A stretch of 64,000 bases of DNA from Phenylobacterium sp. (GTDB lineage Bacteria > Pseudomonadota > Alphaproteobacteria > Caulobacterales > Caulobacteraceae): contig JAGNIV010000001.1 in assembly GCA_018001015.1 (NCBI GenBank), positions 1 through 64,000 of the forward strand, in the 5' to 3' direction. The translations under genes were made by a program, and so were the position numbers. This document shows positions 26,704-37,790 of the stretch, piece after piece. Each line of letters opens with the position of its first letter. Positions within the stretch are counted from its first letter, which is position 1. The notes beneath the pieces were generated by a model. That model was not told the origin of the DNA and made no database searches. It saw only the letters and a list, made by a program, of their open reading frames with translations.

Positions 26704-26880
26704 CTCATATCTCCTGGACCGTCTGGTCCGCTGGACGCTCCCGGTTGCCGGAAGGCCGCCCTTGCCTAATCAAATCCCAGCCTGCTCCCGCCTGGGTCAA
26801 CACGAAGCGCCGGGGCCCTCCACCGCGGTTGCGGCTTCATCAGGCCCGAGCCGCCGAGGCGGCCGGAAGGTCAGCGCGAT

Positions 26881-26904
26881 CCAGGGCCCGCGAGCGGGCC
26901 CTGG
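26881..26904 (-). promoter_or_regulatory. Intercistronic hairpin rpoA/rplQ
   Basis: A perfect 10-bp GC stem, CCAGGGCCCG / CGGGCCCTGG with a four-base loop, begins seven bases after the rpoA stop. There is no U-tract, so it probably protects the rpoA mRNA end or slows polymerase rather than terminating. Confidence 0.6.
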
Positions 26905-26910
26905 GAAGTC

Positions 26911-27927
26911 TTACATCTGGTCTTCGAACTTCTTGGCCAGCTCTTCGATGTTTTCCGGCGGCCAGTTGGGCACGTCCATGCCGAGATGCAGGTTCATGCC
27001 CGCGAGCACTTCCTTGATCTCGTTCAGCGACTTGCGCCCGAAGTTCGGGGTGCGGAGCATTTCCGCCTCCGTCTTCTGGATCAGGTCGCCGATGTAGACG
27101 ATGTTGTCGTTCTTCAGGCAGTTGGCCGAACGGACCGACAGTTCCAGCTCGTCGACCTTCTTCAGCAGCGCCGGGTTGAACGGCAGTTCCGGCTTGGCCT
27201 CGCCTTCGACCTTCTTCTTCGGCTCTTCGAAGGTGATGAAGATCTGCAGCTGGTCTTGCAGGATGCGGGCGGCATAGGCCACCGCGTCCACCGGCGAGAT
27301 GGCGCCGTTGGTTTCGACTTCCATGATCAGCTTGTCGTAGTCGAGGCTCTGGCCCTGACGGGTCGGCTCGACGCGATAGGCGACGCGCTTGACCGGCGAG
27401 TAGAGGCTGTCCACGGCGATCAGGCCGATGGGGGCGTCTTCCGGACGGTTCTGGTCGGCCGGGACGTAACCCTTGCCGTTGTGCACGGTGAATTCCATGC
27501 GCACCTGGGCGCCGTCGTCCAGGGTGCACAGGATGTGGTCGGGGTTCAGGATCTCGATATCGGCCCCGGCTTCGATCTGACCGGCGGTCACCGTGCCGGG
27601 ACCGGTGGCGCGCAGAGTCATGCGCTTGGGGCCTTCGGCGTGCATGCGCAGGGCCAGCTGCTTGATGTTCAGCACGATGTCGACCACGTCTTCCCGCACG
27701 CCTTCCAGCGAGGAGAATTCATGCACGACGCCGTCGATCTGCACCGATGTCACAGCGGCGCCTTGCAGCGAGGATAGAAGAACGCGGCGCAGGCTGTTGC
27801 CCAGGGTCACGCCAAAGCCGCGTTCGAGAGGTTCGGCCACCAGACGCGCCTTGCGGTTCGCGTCGGCGCCGGTCTCGATCAGCGGCTTTTCGGGACGGAT
27901 GAGCTCGTTCCAGTTTCTTTCGATCAC
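26911..27927 (-). CDS. rpoA: RNA polymerase subunit alpha
   Basis: Alpha nucleates RNA polymerase assembly and contacts UP elements and activators. The 338 residues show the N-terminal dimerisation domain ([19 protein letters not shown]), a linker with [17 protein letters not shown], and the alpha-CTD ([23 protein letters not shown] ... [12 protein letters not shown]). Translation starts at a GTG (27927) giving [14 protein letters not shown], with GAGGGACA upstream. It lies between rpsK and rplQ in the alpha operon. Confidence 0.98.
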   Translation of the reverse strand: MIERNWNELIRPEKPLIETGADANRKARLVAEPLERGFGVTLGNSLRRVLLSSLQGAAVTSVQIDGVVHEFSSLEGVREDVVDIVLNIKQLALRMHAEGPKRMTLRATGPGTVTAGQIEAGADIEILNPDHILCTLDDGAQVRMEFTVHNGKGYVPADQNRPEDAPIGLIAVDSLYSPVKRVAYRVEPTRQGQSLDYDKLIMEVETNGAISPVDAVAYAARILQDQLQIFITFEEPKKKVEGEAKPELPFNPALLKKVDELELSVRSANCLKNDNIVYIGDLIQKTEAEMLRTPNFGRKSLNEIKEVLAGMNLHLGMDVPNWPPENIEELAKKFEDQM

Positions 27928-28006
27928 GGATAGGTGTCCCTCGAACGCAGGATCGCCGGACGCGGCTTACGCGGTCCGGCGAAGGGGGATAGCAGTACTT
28001 CGGTAC

Positions 28007-28396
28007 TCAGACGCGCCGACGCTTAGGCGGGCGGCAACCGTTGTGCGGAATCGGGGTCACGTCGCGGATGGTGGTGATCGTCATACCCACCGACTGCAGC
28101 GCGCGAAGCGCCGATTCACGGCCGGAACCCGGACCGGAAACGTTCACTTCAAGGGTCTTCACGCCGTGCTCGGCGGCCTTCTTGCCCGCGTCCTCGGCCG
28201 CCATCTGGGCGGCATAGGGAGTGGACTTCCGGGAACCCTTGAACCCCATCGTGCCGGCGGAAGACCAGGAGATGGTGTTCCCCTGGGCGTCGGTGATGGT
28301 GATCATGGTGTTGTTGAACGAGGCGTTCACGTGCGCCACGCCCGAGGTGATGTTCTTGCGTTCGCGACGTTTAACGCGCGCCGGTTCCTTGGCCAT
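28007..28396 (-). CDS. rpsK: 30S ribosomal protein S11
   Basis: S11 sits on the small-subunit platform near the E site. The 129 residues contain the signatures [22 protein letters not shown] and [20 protein letters not shown]. It starts 12 bp after rpsM and shares its mRNA. Confidence 0.98.
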   Translation of the reverse strand: MAKEPARVKRRERKNITSGVAHVNASFNNTMITITDAQGNTISWSSAGTMGFKGSRKSTPYAAQMAAEDAGKKAAEHGVKTLEVNVSGPGSGRESALRALQSVGMTITTIRDVTPIPHNGCRPPKRRRV

Positions 28397-28408
28397 CGAC
28401 TAGCTTTC

Positions 28409-28777
28409 TTACTTCTTCTTGCCGGCGATCGGCTTGGCCGGGCCCTTGCGGGTCCGAGCGTTCGTGTGGGTGCGCTGGCCGCGGACCGGCAGGCCCTTAC
28501 GGTGACGCAGGCCGCGATAGCAGGCCAGGTCCATCAGACGCTTGATGTTGACCGCCGTCTCGCGACGCAGGTCGCCTTCCACCGTATAGTCACGGTCGAT
28601 GGCTTCACGGATCTGCAGCACCTCGGCGTCCGTCAGTTGGTTGACGCGACGAGCGTCTTCGATGCCAACCTTCTGGACGATCTCGGCGGCTTTCGCCTGG
28701 CCGATACCATGGATGTACTGAAGCGCGATGATGACGCGCTTGTTAGTCGGGATGTTTACGCCGGCGATGCGGGCCAC
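28409..28777 (-). CDS. rpsM: 30S ribosomal protein S13
   Basis: S13 in the head of the 30S contacts the P-site tRNA and S19. The 122-residue protein reads [26 protein letters not shown] and ends in the basic tail [16 protein letters not shown] place the start at GTG 28777, preceded by AGGAG; the frame is open further upstream to 28816, but that adds non-conserved residues in the leader. First gene of a separately promoted alpha operon. Confidence 0.96.
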   Translation of the reverse strand: MARIAGVNIPTNKRVIIALQYIHGIGQAKAAEIVQKVGIEDARRVNQLTDAEVLQIREAIDRDYTVEGDLRRETAVNIKRLMDLACYRGLRHRKGLPVRGQRTHTNARTRKGPAKPIAGKKK

Positions 28778-28873
28778 TTGGGGTATTCTCCTGGTCACGC
28801 AGAGAAGCGCGAACAACGCCCCGACCCAAGATGGGATACGGCACGTCCCTCGCGCGTTTCGCGGAAGCGGCCC

Positions 28874-28901
28874 GTTATAGGGACAGTTGCGTTTCCGTCA
28901 A
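28874..28901 (-). promoter_or_regulatory. Promoter of the alpha operon (PrpsM)
   Basis: On the minus strand TTGACG (28901-28896), a 16-bp spacer, then TATAAC (28879-28874) forms a strong sigma-70-type promoter with a GC-rich discriminator. It lies about 100 bp before rpsM and gives a leader of roughly 90 bases. The remainder of the 492-bp gap between adk and rpsM holds the inverted repeat at 29107-29237 and no gene. Confidence 0.8.
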
Positions 28902-29106
28902 TGCCGGAAGCGCGGGAAAATGCCCTTCTTTGGGGCCCTGCGCGCGCTCAGCGCCCTCCCCCGACGCCGGGATGGGCGATTGACCTCATGATCAATCGAC
29001 TTTCGCGGCGAAAACAAGTCGGGGATGCGCGATCGGCCGGCGCAGACGGCCATTTCGAATCGATTTTGAGGAGAATTGCGGGAGATTCGCTGCCGACACG
29101 CCCCCT

Positions 29107-29237
29107 TCCGCTCATCCCGGCGAAGGCCGGGACCCAGATACATCCTGGGCGCCGACAAGGGGGGCGCAGGAACCGCACCCGCCCCACAGCGTGGAGTGGG
29201 CTTTACCTGGATCCCGGCCTTCGCCGGGACGAGCGGA
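29107..29237. repeat. Paired inverted REP-like elements between adk and rpsM
   Basis: Arms 29107-29137 and 29208-29237 are reverse complements over about 30 bp with a couple of mismatches. Each arm is itself a hairpin (CCCGGC-GAAG-GCCGGG) flanked by CTCATCCCGG / CCGGGACGAG. About 70 bp without coding signal lie between them. The TCATCCCGGC...GCCGGGA motif is a dispersed repeat type familiar from alphaproteobacterial genomes. It splits the usual spc-alpha continuity. Confidence 0.75.
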
Positions 29238-29269
29238 GATAGGTCGGCCCTGTCCAGGGTCTGATGCCC

Positions 29270-29839
29270 CTAGCGCGGGGCGTCCAGGGCCTTGTCGATG
29301 GCGAGGGCGACCACATCGATGGCCCCCATGCCGTCCACCTGCACCAGCTTCTTCTGGTCCTCGTAGTAGGGCAGCAGGGGCGCGGTGTTGTCGTTATAGG
29401 CCGCCAGGCGGACCTTGAAGCTTTCCGGGTTGTCGTCGGGGCGGCCGGACTCGGCGAAGCGGCCGGCGATCCGTTGGGTCAGGGCCGCGTCATCCACCTT
29501 CAGGCGGATCACCAGGTCGATCTTCTTGCCGCGCTTGGCCAGCATCTCGTCCAGGGCCTTGGCCTGGGCGATGGTGCGCGGGAAGCCGTCGAAGATCGCG
29601 CCGCCGGCGGCCTCGGTCTCGGGCAGCCGTTCCTCGATCAGCGCAATGACGATCTCGTCGGTCACCAGTTCACCGCGCTCCATCACGCCCGCCACCCGCT
29701 TGCCGAGTTCCGAGCCCGAGGCGATGGCGGCGCGCAGCATGTCGCCGGTGGAAAGCTGGACCATGTTTCGGCCATCCACCAGGCGCTTGGCCTGGGTGCC
29801 CTTGCCGGCGGCCGGCGGTCCGAACAGAATCAAATTCAT
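29270..29839 (-). CDS. adk: Adenylate kinase, short-LID form
   Basis: Interconverts AMP + ATP and 2 ADP. The 189-residue protein has the P-loop GPPAAGKGTQ, the AMP-site STGDMLRAAI and DGFPRTIAQAKAL. After RIAGRFAESGRPDDNPE the lid is short, without the zinc-binding or extended LID of the E. coli type (214 residues), as in other alphaproteobacteria. It lies 62 bp downstream of secY and is the last gene of the spc transcript here. Confidence 0.97.
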   Translation of the reverse strand: MNLILFGPPAAGKGTQAKRLVDGRNMVQLSTGDMLRAAIASGSELGKRVAGVMERGELVTDEIVIALIEERLPETEAAGGAIFDGFPRTIAQAKALDEMLAKRGKKIDLVIRLKVDDAALTQRIAGRFAESGRPDDNPESFKVRLAAYNDNTAPLLPYYEDQKKLVQVDGMGAIDVVALAIDKALDAPR

Positions 29840-29901
29840 GACTTAAATTGTCCCCTCCCGCCGGCCATCCCCATGGCCGGCGCAATTTGACGGCGCGGGC
29901 C

Positions 29902-31251
<1,350 letters not shown>

Positions 31252-31273
31252 AGGGTACCCCGAAGCTTTAAGA

Positions 31274-31398
31274 CCGGTCGTACATAGGGCGTCCGACCGG
31301 CGGTGTCATCTGGCGTGGCCGCCCCCTCCCCGCTTGGGGAGGGACGGACCCAAAGCGTGACAGCCTGAAGTGGATGCCGTTCAGGCGCCCGTCACGCT
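31274..31398 (-). promoter_or_regulatory. Structured secY leader with three stem-loops
   Basis: Three inverted repeats follow the terminator-like hairpin and precede secY. They are AGCGTGAC / GTCACGCT (31354-31361 with 31391-31398, with an inner CCTGAA / TTCAGG pair), CCCTCCCC-GCTT-GGGGAGGG (31324-31343), and CCGGTCG / CGACCGG (31274-31280 with 31294-31300). No convincing promoter hexamers were found. The region may be a long structured 5' UTR or a processed spacer. Confidence 0.5.
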
Positions 31399-31406
31399 CT
31401 CACACC

Positions 31407-31454
31407 AAAACGAGCCCCTTTTATCCCCTCAGGCGACCTGAGGGGAAAGGGCTC
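31407..31454 (-). terminator. Terminator-like hairpin between rplO and secY
   Basis: On the transcript GAGCCCTTTCCCCTCAGG pairs across a 3-base loop with CCTGAGGGGATAAAAGGGGCTC (18 paired bases, one bulge), then GTTTTG follows. It begins eight bases after the rplO stop. It fits an intrinsic terminator or attenuator that lowers readthrough from the ribosomal protein genes into secY-adk. Confidence 0.65.
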
Positions 31455-31461
31455 GCAAGCC

Positions 31462-31950
31462 TTAGGCTTCGGCCGATTCGGCGGCGGCCGGGGCCGTCGT
31501 CGTGATCTTGCCGCCGGCCTTTTCGACCGCGGCCTTGGCCGCGGCGGAGGCCGAATGGACGGTGATGTCGAGCTTGGAGGTCAACTCGCCCTTGCCCAGC
31601 AGGCGGACGCCGTCGAGTTCACGGCGCACGATGCCCGAGGCGATCAGCACGGCCGCGTCGATGGGCTTGCCGGCGTCGAGCTTGCCGGCGGCGATCGCCT
31701 GCTCGAGACGCCAGAAGTTCACCTCGGCGAACTTCAGCGCGTTGGGATTGTTGAACCCGCGCTTGGGCATGCGCATGTGCAGCGGCATCTGGCCGCCTTC
31801 GAAGCCGGCGATGGCGACGCCGGAGCGCGCCTTCTGGCCCTTGACGCCGCGGCCGCCGGTCTTGCCCTTGCCGGAACCTTCACCGCGGCCGACGCGCATG
31901 CGGTTCTTGGTGGAGCCTTCGCGCGGCTTCAGTTCATTGAGCTTGGTCAT
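31462..31950 (-). CDS. rplO: 50S ribosomal protein L15
   Basis: A late-assembly large-subunit protein with a long basic N-terminal arm. The 162 residues begin [35 protein letters not shown], include [18 protein letters not shown], and end in an alanine-rich tail. AAGGAG lies upstream of the ATG at 31950; the frame continues upstream to 31974 without family support. A hairpin precedes it and a terminator-like one follows. Confidence 0.97.
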   Translation of the reverse strand: MTKLNELKPREGSTKNRMRVGRGEGSGKGKTGGRGVKGQKARSGVAIAGFEGGQMPLHMRMPKRGFNNPNALKFAEVNFWRLEQAIAAGKLDAGKPIDAAVLIASGIVRRELDGVRLLGKGELTSKLDITVHSASAAAKAAVEKAGGKITTTAPAAAESAEA

Positions 31951-32013
31951 GTGACGCCTCTCCTTGGAGATCAATCGCCGGGCGCTCGCCCGACTCGGCT
32001 GATGGAAATGTCA

Positions 32014-32039
32014 GAAGGGCGGCGCAAGCGCCGCCCTTC
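32014..32039 (-). promoter_or_regulatory. Intercistronic hairpin rpmD/rplO
   Basis: A perfect 11-bp stem, GAAGGGCGGCG / CGCCGCCCTTC with a 4-base loop, sits in the 111-bp gap between rpmD and rplO. It is followed on the transcript by TGACATTTCC, not a clean U-tract. Confidence 0.55.
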
Positions 32040-32061
32040 GAAGTCTTGTTACGAAAGCCTA

Positions 32062-32247
32062 TTAGGCCTTGGTGTCGACCACTTCAAGCATGTGGGCGAC
32101 CTTGGCGATCATCCCGCGCACCGACGGGGTGTCTTCCAGGGTGGAGACACGGCCCATCTTGTTGAGGCCCAGGCCCACCAGGGTGGCGCGCTGGTCCTTG
32201 GTCCGCCGCAGCGGGCTGCCGGTCTGACGAACAGTGACAGTAGCCAT
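32062..32247 (-). CDS. rpmD: 50S ribosomal protein L30
   Basis: The 61-residue L30 has the family pattern [28 protein letters not shown], a two-strand, two-helix fold. It starts four bases after the rpsE stop and is translationally close-coupled to it. Confidence 0.96.
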   Translation of the reverse strand: MATVTVRQTGSPLRRTKDQRATLVGLGLNKMGRVSTLEDTPSVRGMIAKVAHMLEVVDTKA

Positions 32248-32251
32248 GGAT

Positions 32252-32854
32252 CTATTCTCCGTCGCCGGCGGCGCTGGCGCCGTCGGCGCGGCGGCCGATC
32301 ACGTCAGCGACCTTCTTGCCGCGCTTGGCGGCGACCTGGCGGGGCGAAGACTGAGCCTTCAGCGCCTCGAAGGTCGCGCGCACCATGTTGTAGGGGTTGG
32401 ACGAACCGACCGACTTGCCGACCACGTCCTGGACGCCCAGGGTTTCGAGCACGGCGCGCATCGGACCGCCGGCGATGACGCCGGTGCCCGGAGGGGCCGA
32501 GCGGACCATGACCTTGCCGGCGCCCCAACGGCCGTTGCCGTCGTGGTGCAGGGTGCGGCTCTCGCGGAGCGGCACGCGGATCATCGTCTTCTTGGCTTCC
32601 TCGGTCGCCTTGCGGATCGCTTCCGGCACTTCACGGGCCTTACCGTGACCGAAGCCGACGCGGCCCTTCTGGTCGCCGACGATCATCAGGGCGGCGAACG
32701 AGAAACGACGCCCCCCCTTCACGGTCGCGGCGACGCGGTTGATGTGCACCAGTTTCTCGACGATGTCGGAATCGGCGCGTTCTTCAGCGGGGTTGCCGCG
32801 GTTGCGGTCGCGACGGTTGCCGTCGCCGCCGCCTTGTGAGTTTCCACGAGCCAT
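32252..32854 (-). CDS. rpsE: 30S ribosomal protein S5
   Basis: S5 lines the mRNA entrance and influences decoding accuracy. The 200-residue protein has the double-stranded RNA-binding module [39 protein letters not shown] and [15 protein letters not shown]. It is longer than E. coli S5 (167) because of an N-terminal Gly/Arg/Asn-rich extension ([17 protein letters not shown]) and a C-terminal extension. Confidence 0.97.
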   Translation of the reverse strand: MARGNSQGGGDGNRRDRNRGNPAEERADSDIVEKLVHINRVAATVKGGRRFSFAALMIVGDQKGRVGFGHGKAREVPEAIRKATEEAKKTMIRVPLRESRTLHHDGNGRWGAGKVMVRSAPPGTGVIAGGPMRAVLETLGVQDVVGKSVGSSNPYNMVRATFEALKAQSSPRQVAAKRGKKVADVIGRRADGASAAGDGE

Positions 32855-32864
32855 CTGCGTACCC

Positions 32865-33224
32865 CTAGAAGTTCAGGCCGGCTTCGCGCGCGGCGTCGGC
32901 GAGGGCCTTGACCCGGCCGTGATAAATGTAGCCGCCGCGATCGAAGACGACGTCCTTGACGCCCTTTTCAAGGGCGCGCTGGGCGACCAGGGCGCCGACG
33001 CGGGCGGCGGCGTCCTTGTCCGAGCCCTTGGTCTTCTTGTCGTCGCCTTCCAGCGAGGACGCGGCGGCCAGGGTCACGCCGCGAGCATCATCGATGATCT
33101 GGGCGTAAATCTGCTTGGACGAGCGGAAGACCGACAGGCGCGGACGGCCGTTGGCCAGCGAACGCAGGCGGATGCGCGTGCGCTCGGCGCGGCGCTTGGC
33201 GGTGTCACGAGGAGTAAGAGCCAT
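32865..33224 (-). CDS. rplR: 50S ribosomal protein L18
   Basis: L18 binds 5S rRNA. The 119 residues include [36 protein letters not shown] and the C-terminal [26 protein letters not shown], both diagnostic. Spaced 10 bp before rpsE and 3 bp after rplF. Confidence 0.97.
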   Translation of the reverse strand: MALTPRDTAKRRAERTRIRLRSLANGRPRLSVFRSSKQIYAQIIDDARGVTLAAASSLEGDDKKTKGSDKDAAARVGALVAQRALEKGVKDVVFDRGGYIYHGRVKALADAAREAGLNF

Positions 33225-33227
33225 GAC

Positions 33228-33761
33228 CTACTTCTTCTTGCCTTCCTTGCGACGGACCACTTCGCCCGCATAGCGGACGCCCTTGCCCTTGTAGGGCTCG
33301 GGGGGCCGAAGCCCGCGGATCTTCGAGGCGATCTCGCCAACGACCTGCTTGTCGATGCCGCTGATCTTGATTTCGGTTTGCTTGGGCACCGCGAAGGTGA
33401 TCCCGCTCGGCGGGGGCACGTCCACGTCGTGGCTGAAACCGAGCTGCATGGAGAGCGCGTCGCCCTTCATCGCGGCGCGATAACCAACGCCCACCAGTTC
33501 GAGGGTCTTCTCGAAGCCGGCGGTCACGCCTTCGACCATGTTGCTCACCAGGGTGCGCGAGAGGCCCCACATGGCTTGCGCCCGGGTGGTCTCGACCGCC
33601 TTGGTCAGGTTGAGCTCGCCGCCCTCCTGCTTGACCAGGATTTCTTCGGGCAGGGTCCAGGAGAGTTGGCCCTTGGGCCCCTTCACCTCGACCGTCTGAC
33701 CGGAGATGGTGACCGTCACCCCAGCGGGGACGGCGACCGCCTTCTTTCCGATACGGGACAT
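33228..33761 (-). CDS. rplF: 50S ribosomal protein L6
   Basis: L6 near the factor-binding site. The 177-residue protein begins [21 protein letters not shown] and ends with [29 protein letters not shown], the hallmark L6 C-terminus. The ATG at 33761 gives the canonical start and follows rpsH by one base; an extension to 33860 would run backwards through rpsH and lacks support. Confidence 0.97.
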   Translation of the reverse strand: MSRIGKKAVAVPAGVTVTISGQTVEVKGPKGQLSWTLPEEILVKQEGGELNLTKAVETTRAQAMWGLSRTLVSNMVEGVTAGFEKTLELVGVGYRAAMKGDALSMQLGFSHDVDVPPPSGITFAVPKQTEIKISGIDKQVVGEIASKIRGLRPPEPYKGKGVRYAGEVVRRKEGKKK

Positions 33762-33762
33762 T

Positions 33763-34158
33763 CTAGTAGACCCTGCAGAGGACTTCGCCGCCCACGTTCG
33801 CGTCACGCGCGGCCGTGTCGGACATGACGCCCTTGGGCGTCGACAGGATCGAGATCCCAAGACCGTTCTTCACGGGCTTCAGATCAGAGATCGACGAATA
33901 GACGCGACGGCCAGGCTTCGAGACGCGGCGAATTTCCACGATGACCGGCTGGCCGTCGAAGTACTTCAGCTCGATTTCGAATTCCGGGAAGGCGCCGGGC
34001 TGCTGCACAAGTTGGTAGCCGCGGATGTAGCCTTCGTCGGCCAGCACATCGAGGACGCGCGCGCGCATCTTCGAGGCCGGGCACATGACTTTCGAACGGC
34101 CGCGGGTCGCGGCGTTCTTGATGCGGGCGATCATATCGCCAACGGGGTCGTTCACCAT
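33763..34158 (-). CDS. rpsH: 30S ribosomal protein S8
   Basis: A primary 16S rRNA binder and, in E. coli, the translational repressor of the spc operon. The 131 residues start [24 protein letters not shown] and close with [26 protein letters not shown], the conserved C-terminal rRNA-binding module. Confidence 0.97.
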   Translation of the reverse strand: MVNDPVGDMIARIKNAATRGRSKVMCPASKMRARVLDVLADEGYIRGYQLVQQPGAFPEFEIELKYFDGQPVIVEIRRVSKPGRRVYSSISDLKPVKNGLGISILSTPKGVMSDTAARDANVGGEVLCRVY

Positions 34159-34168
34159 GAGACCCTCC

Positions 34169-34474
34169 TCACCAGCTCGACTTCACGAGGCCAGGAATCT
34201 GGCCATTCGATCCCAGATCGCGCAGGGCGATCCGGCTCATACGCAGCTTGCGGTAATAGGCCCGCGGACGCCCCGTGATCTCGCACCGGTTACGGATGCG
34301 GGTCTTGGACGAGTTGCGCGGCAGTTCGGCAAGCTTGAGGCGAGCTTCGAAGCGTTCTTCGAGGGGCAGGCTCTCATTGTTCGCGATCGCCTTCAGCGCC
34401 TCGCGCTTGCCGGCGAATTGCTTCACCAGCTTCTTGACCATCTCGTTGCGGTTTACGGCGCTTTTCTTAGCCAT
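34169..34474 (-). CDS. rpsN: 30S ribosomal protein S14
   Basis: The 101-residue S14 has [41 protein letters not shown]. It is the long form without the four zinc-binding cysteines (only one Cys in [11 protein letters not shown]), as usual in alphaproteobacteria. Confidence 0.97.
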   Translation of the reverse strand: MAKKSAVNRNEMVKKLVKQFAGKREALKAIANNESLPLEERFEARLKLAELPRNSSKTRIRNRCEITGRPRAYYRKLRMSRIALRDLGSNGQIPGLVKSSW

Positions 34475-34495
34475 CTGTTCTTTCCTTCCCGCCGG

Positions 34496-35056
34496 TTACG
34501 CTTGAACGAACGGGAATTGGAATTCCTTGAGAAGCGCGCGCGCTTCGTCGTCGGTCTTCGCTGTCGTGGCGACGATGATGTCCATGCCCCACATTTGATC
34601 GATCTGGTCGTAGTTGATCTCCGGGAACACGATGTGCTCCTTCAGACCCATGGCGTAGTTGCCACGACCGTCGAACGAGGTCGGCTTCAGGCCCCGGAAG
34701 TCCTTCACCCGCGGCAGAGCGATGGTGATCAGGCGGTCCAGGAACTCGTACATGCGGTCCGCGCGAAGGGTGACCTTCGCACCGACAACCATGCCTTCAC
34801 GCAGCTTGAAGCCGGCGATGGAGTTGCGAGCCTTGGTCGGCATCGGCTTCTGACCGGCGATCGCCGCCAGGTCCGCGATGGCCGAGTTGACCTTCTTGGA
34901 GTCGGCCACGGCCTCGCCGATACCCATGTTCAGGACGATCTTGTCCAGCTTGGGGATCTGCATCTCGTTGGTATAGCCGAACTGTTCCTTCATCGCCGCG
35001 CGGATGCGCTGGCGATATTCGGACTTCAGCCGCGGCTCGTAAGCTTGCTCAGCCAT
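34496..35056 (-). CDS. rplE: 50S ribosomal protein L5
   Basis: L5 anchors 5S rRNA and contacts P-site tRNA. The 186 residues contain [48 protein letters not shown] and [23 protein letters not shown]. Its first eight bases overlap the end of rplX. Confidence 0.97.
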   Translation of the reverse strand: MAEQAYEPRLKSEYRQRIRAAMKEQFGYTNEMQIPKLDKIVLNMGIGEAVADSKKVNSAIADLAAIAGQKPMPTKARNSIAGFKLREGMVVGAKVTLRADRMYEFLDRLITIALPRVKDFRGLKPTSFDGRGNYAMGLKEHIVFPEINYDQIDQMWGMDIIVATTAKTDDEARALLKEFQFPFVQA

Positions 35057-35363
35057 TGATCACCTCACCGGTCGTCTTGGCGACGCGGACCTTCTTGTCG
35101 CCATCGACACGGAAACCGACGCGGGTCGGCTTGCCCTTGGAGTCCACGATGGCGACGTTCGAGACGTGCAGCGCGGCTTCCTTGCTCTTGATACCGCCCT
35201 GGGGATCGGCCTGGGTCGGACGGGTGTGACGCTGAACCAGGTTCAGGCCTTCCACGACGACGCGCTCTTCCTTGGGCATCACCTTCAGGACGGCGCCTTG
35301 GCGGCCCTTGTCCTTCCCGGCGAGGATCACGACGCGATCCCCCTTCTTGATCTTCGCGGCCAT
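35049..35363 (-). CDS. rplX: 50S ribosomal protein L24
   Basis: An assembly initiator of the large subunit. The 104 residues have the KOW motif [34 protein letters not shown] and the central loop [18 protein letters not shown]. It overlaps rplE by 8 bp and its start overlaps the rplN stop by one base (TAATG). Confidence 0.97.
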   Translation of the reverse strand: MAAKIKKGDRVVILAGKDKGRQGAVLKVMPKEERVVVEGLNLVQRHTRPTQADPQGGIKSKEAALHVSNVAIVDSKGKPTRVGFRVDGDKKVRVAKTTGEVING

Positions 35364-35731
35364 TACAGCACCTCAGGCGCGAGGGAGATGATCTTCATGT
35401 GGTTCTTGGCGCGCAGTTCACGGGGAACCGGGCCGAAGATCCGCGTGCCGATCGGCTCGCTTTGCTTGTTCACGATCACGGCCGCGTTCTTGTCGAACCG
35501 GATCACCGAGCCGTCCTTGCGCTTGATGGCCGAGGACGTGCGCACGACGATGGCTTGAAGGACGTCGCCCTTCTTCACCCGGCCGCGCGGAATGGCTTCC
35601 TTGACGGAGACGACGATCTTGTCGCCCACGCCGGCGTAACGACGGCCAGCGCCGCCGAGCACCTTGATGCACATCACACGACGCGCGCCGGAGTTGTCGG
35701 CGACTTCGAGGTTAGTCTGCATCTGGATCAT
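35363..35731 (-). CDS. rplN: 50S ribosomal protein L14
   Basis: L14 at the subunit interface. The 122 residues start [27 protein letters not shown], canonical for the family, and contain [31 protein letters not shown]. It is the first gene after the rpsQ boundary, the traditional spc operon start, but no promoter is visible here; S10 and spc appear continuous. Confidence 0.97.
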   Translation of the reverse strand: MIQMQTNLEVADNSGARRVMCIKVLGGAGRRYAGVGDKIVVSVKEAIPRGRVKKGDVLQAIVVRTSSAIKRKDGSVIRFDKNAAVIVNKQSEPIGTRIFGPVPRELRAKNHMKIISLAPEVL

Positions 35732-35746
35732 GGGATCAGACCTTCC

Positions 35747-35998
35747 TTACGAGCCCTGGACAGCGGCGGCCTTAGGCAGCGCTTCCCAGGTCTTGGTTTT
35801 CGATTTCGGCGCGCATTCGATGATGCGGACGATCTCGCCGGCCTTGTAGACGTTGGCTTCGTCATGGGCGTGGTACTTCTTCGACCGGCGGACGGTCTTC
35901 TTCAGCACCGGATGCAGGAAGGTCCGTTCGACCTTCACCACGAGCGTCTTGTCACCCTTGTCGGAGACGACGACGCCTTCGAGAATTCGCTTGGGCAT
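35747..35998 (-). CDS. rpsQ: 30S ribosomal protein S17
   Basis: An 83-residue OB-fold primary binder of 16S rRNA, with [25 protein letters not shown] and [33 protein letters not shown]. It is followed by rplN after 15 bp. Confidence 0.97.
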   Translation of the reverse strand: MPKRILEGVVVSDKGDKTLVVKVERTFLHPVLKKTVRRSKKYHAHDEANVYKAGEIVRIIECAPKSKTKTWEALPKAAAVQGS

Positions 35999-36010
35999 GT
36001 GTCGTTCTCC

Positions 36011-36205
36011 TTAAGCCACAGCCTGCTTGGCGCGCAGGATGGTCTTGATCCGCGCGATGTCCTTGCGGACCTCGTTGGAGCGGTGAGTCTTCTCGACCTG
36101 ACCCGTGGCGGCCTGGAAGCGCAGGTTGAACTGCTCTTTCTTCAGGTTCAGCAGGGACTCGGCGAGCTGGTCGGGCGTCATGCCCCGGACGTCATCAATC
36201 TTCAT
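36011..36205 (-). CDS. rpmC: 50S ribosomal protein L29
   Basis: The 64-residue helical hairpin of L29 near the tunnel exit: [56 protein letters not shown] prefer the ATG at 36205, which overlaps the rplP stop by one base (TGATG); a GTG one codon earlier is also possible. Confidence 0.95.
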   Translation of the reverse strand: MKIDDVRGMTPDQLAESLLNLKKEQFNLRFQAATGQVEKTHRSNEVRKDIARIKTILRAKQAVA

Positions 36206-36636
36206 CACGCGGCCTCCGCCACGGGGGCTTCGATGCGCGTGACGATGCGGGTCTTCACGGGAAGCTTGGCCGCGCCGAGGCGCAGGGCTTCACGAGCCAC
36301 ATCGTCGGGCACGCCGTCGATTTCAAACATGATCCGGCCCGGCGCGACGCGCGCGGCCCAGTACTCAACGGCGCCTTTACCCTTACCCATCCGGACTTCG
36401 GCGGGCTTGTCGGTGACCGGAACGTCCGGGAAGATCCGGATCCAGACCCGGCCCTGACGCTTCATCTGACGGGTGATCGCGCGGCGGGCCGCTTCGATCT
36501 GGCGGGCGGTGATCCGCTCGGGTTCAACGGTCTTCAGACCATAGGAGCCGAAGTTCAGCGTGAAGCCGCCCTTCGAGTTCCCGTGGATCTTGCCCTTGAA
36601 CTGCTTGCGGTACTTGGTTTTCTTAGGTGACAGCAT
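36205..36636 (-). CDS. rplP: 50S ribosomal protein L16
   Basis: L16 helps shape the A site and peptidyl-transferase centre. The 143-residue protein begins [24 protein letters not shown] and has [32 protein letters not shown], the region whose Arg is hydroxylated in some bacteria. Confidence 0.97.
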   Translation of the reverse strand: MLSPKKTKYRKQFKGKIHGNSKGGFTLNFGSYGLKTVEPERITARQIEAARRAITRQMKRQGRVWIRIFPDVPVTDKPAEVRMGKGKGAVEYWAARVAPGRIMFEIDGVPDDVAREALRLGAAKLPVKTRIVTRIEAPVAEAA

Positions 36637-36647
36637 AGCTCTGGATC

Positions 36648-37409
36648 CTACGCTCCGGCCTGGTCGCGACGGTCACGGCGCGGGCCACGGTCAGGACGGT
36701 CGCCCGAACGGTCACGTCCGCCACCTTCGCCGGCCGGGCCGGATTCAGTGGCCAGGCGCTTGTCCAGGGCCATCGGGTCATGATCGAGGACTTCGCCTTT
36801 GAAGACCCAGACCTTCACGCCGATGATGCCGTAGGTGGTCTTGGCTTCGGTGACGCCGTAGTCGATGTCCGCGCGCAGGGTGTGACGCGGCACGCGGCCT
36901 TCGTGATAGCTCTCGGTCCGCGCGATTTCCGCGCCGCCGAGGCGGCCGGCCACTTCAACGCGCATCCCCTTGGCGCCCAGACGCAGCGCGCTTTGCAGCG
37001 AACGCTTCATGGCGCGGCGGAAGGCGATCCGGCGTTCCAGCTGCTGGGCGATGTTCTCGGCCACCAGTTGCGCGTCGGTTTCGGGCTTGCGGATCTCGAC
37101 GATGTTGAGGTGAACCTCACCGTCGGTGATCGTGTTGACGTCCTTGCGGAGCTTGTCGATGTCCGCACCCTTCTTGCCAATGATCACGCCAGGGCGCGCG
37201 GCATAGATGGTGATGCGGCACTTCTTGTGCGGACGCTCGATGATGATGCGCGAGACGCCGGCCTGATAGAGACGCTTCTTCAGCATCTTACGGACCTTGA
37301 TGTCTTCGTGCAGCAGCTTGCCGTATTCCGGGCCGTCGGCGAACCAGCGGCTGTCCCAGGTACGGTTGATGCCGAGGCGAAGCCCGACCGGATTTACTTT
37401 CTGACCCAT
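36648..37409 (-). CDS. rpsC: 30S ribosomal protein S3
   Basis: S3 guards the mRNA entrance and has helicase-like function. The 253 residues include [24 protein letters not shown], the KH domain [23 protein letters not shown] and [16 protein letters not shown]-terminal tail rich in Arg/Asp/Gly ([21 protein letters not shown]) extends it about 20 residues past the E. coli length. The start overlaps the rplV stop as TGATG. Confidence 0.97.
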   Translation of the reverse strand: MGQKVNPVGLRLGINRTWDSRWFADGPEYGKLLHEDIKVRKMLKKRLYQAGVSRIIIERPHKKCRITIYAARPGVIIGKKGADIDKLRKDVNTITDGEVHLNIVEIRKPETDAQLVAENIAQQLERRIAFRRAMKRSLQSALRLGAKGMRVEVAGRLGGAEIARTESYHEGRVPRHTLRADIDYGVTEAKTTYGIIGVKVWVFKGEVLDHDPMALDKRLATESGPAGEGGGRDRSGDRPDRGPRRDRRDQAGA

Positions 37410-37789
37410 CAGGCAGCCTCACCCAGTTCGCGGACCACGATGGTGATCTCGCTGAACGGCTTCTCAATGCGCGACGCACGACCGCGGGCGCGGGCGGCGA
37501 AACGCTTCATGACCAGGTTCTTGCCCACGAACGCCTCGGCGACGATCAGGGAGTCGATGTCGAGGTTGTGGTTATTCTCGGCGTTCGAGATGGCCGAGGC
37601 GAGCGCCTTGCGGACATCCTGAGCGATGCGCTTGGGGCTGAACTCGAGTTCGTTAAGGGCCCGCTGCACCTTGAGGCCGCGGATCGACTGAGCGACCAGG
37701 TTCAGCTTCTGGGCCGAGGTGCGCAGGGTGCGGACCTTGGCCATCGCTTCGATGCCTTGGAGGCGGCGCGGTTTCGCTTGCTTGGACAT
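37409..37789 (-). CDS. rplV: 50S ribosomal protein L22
   Basis: L22 lines the exit tunnel with its beta-hairpin. The 126 residues run [39 protein letters not shown] to [28 protein letters not shown] 37789 gives the expected start; the frame extends upstream through rpsS without support. Confidence 0.96.
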   Translation of the reverse strand: MSKQAKPRRLQGIEAMAKVRTLRTSAQKLNLVAQSIRGLKVQRALNELEFSPKRIAQDVRKALASAISNAENNHNLDIDSLIVAEAFVGKNLVMKRFAARARGRASRIEKPFSEITIVVRELGEAA

Positions 37790-37790
37790 G

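Noticed and set aside
28902-29106. Small open frames between adk and rpsM
   Set aside because: Short, overlap the repeats, have no ribosome binding site and look like repeat translations.
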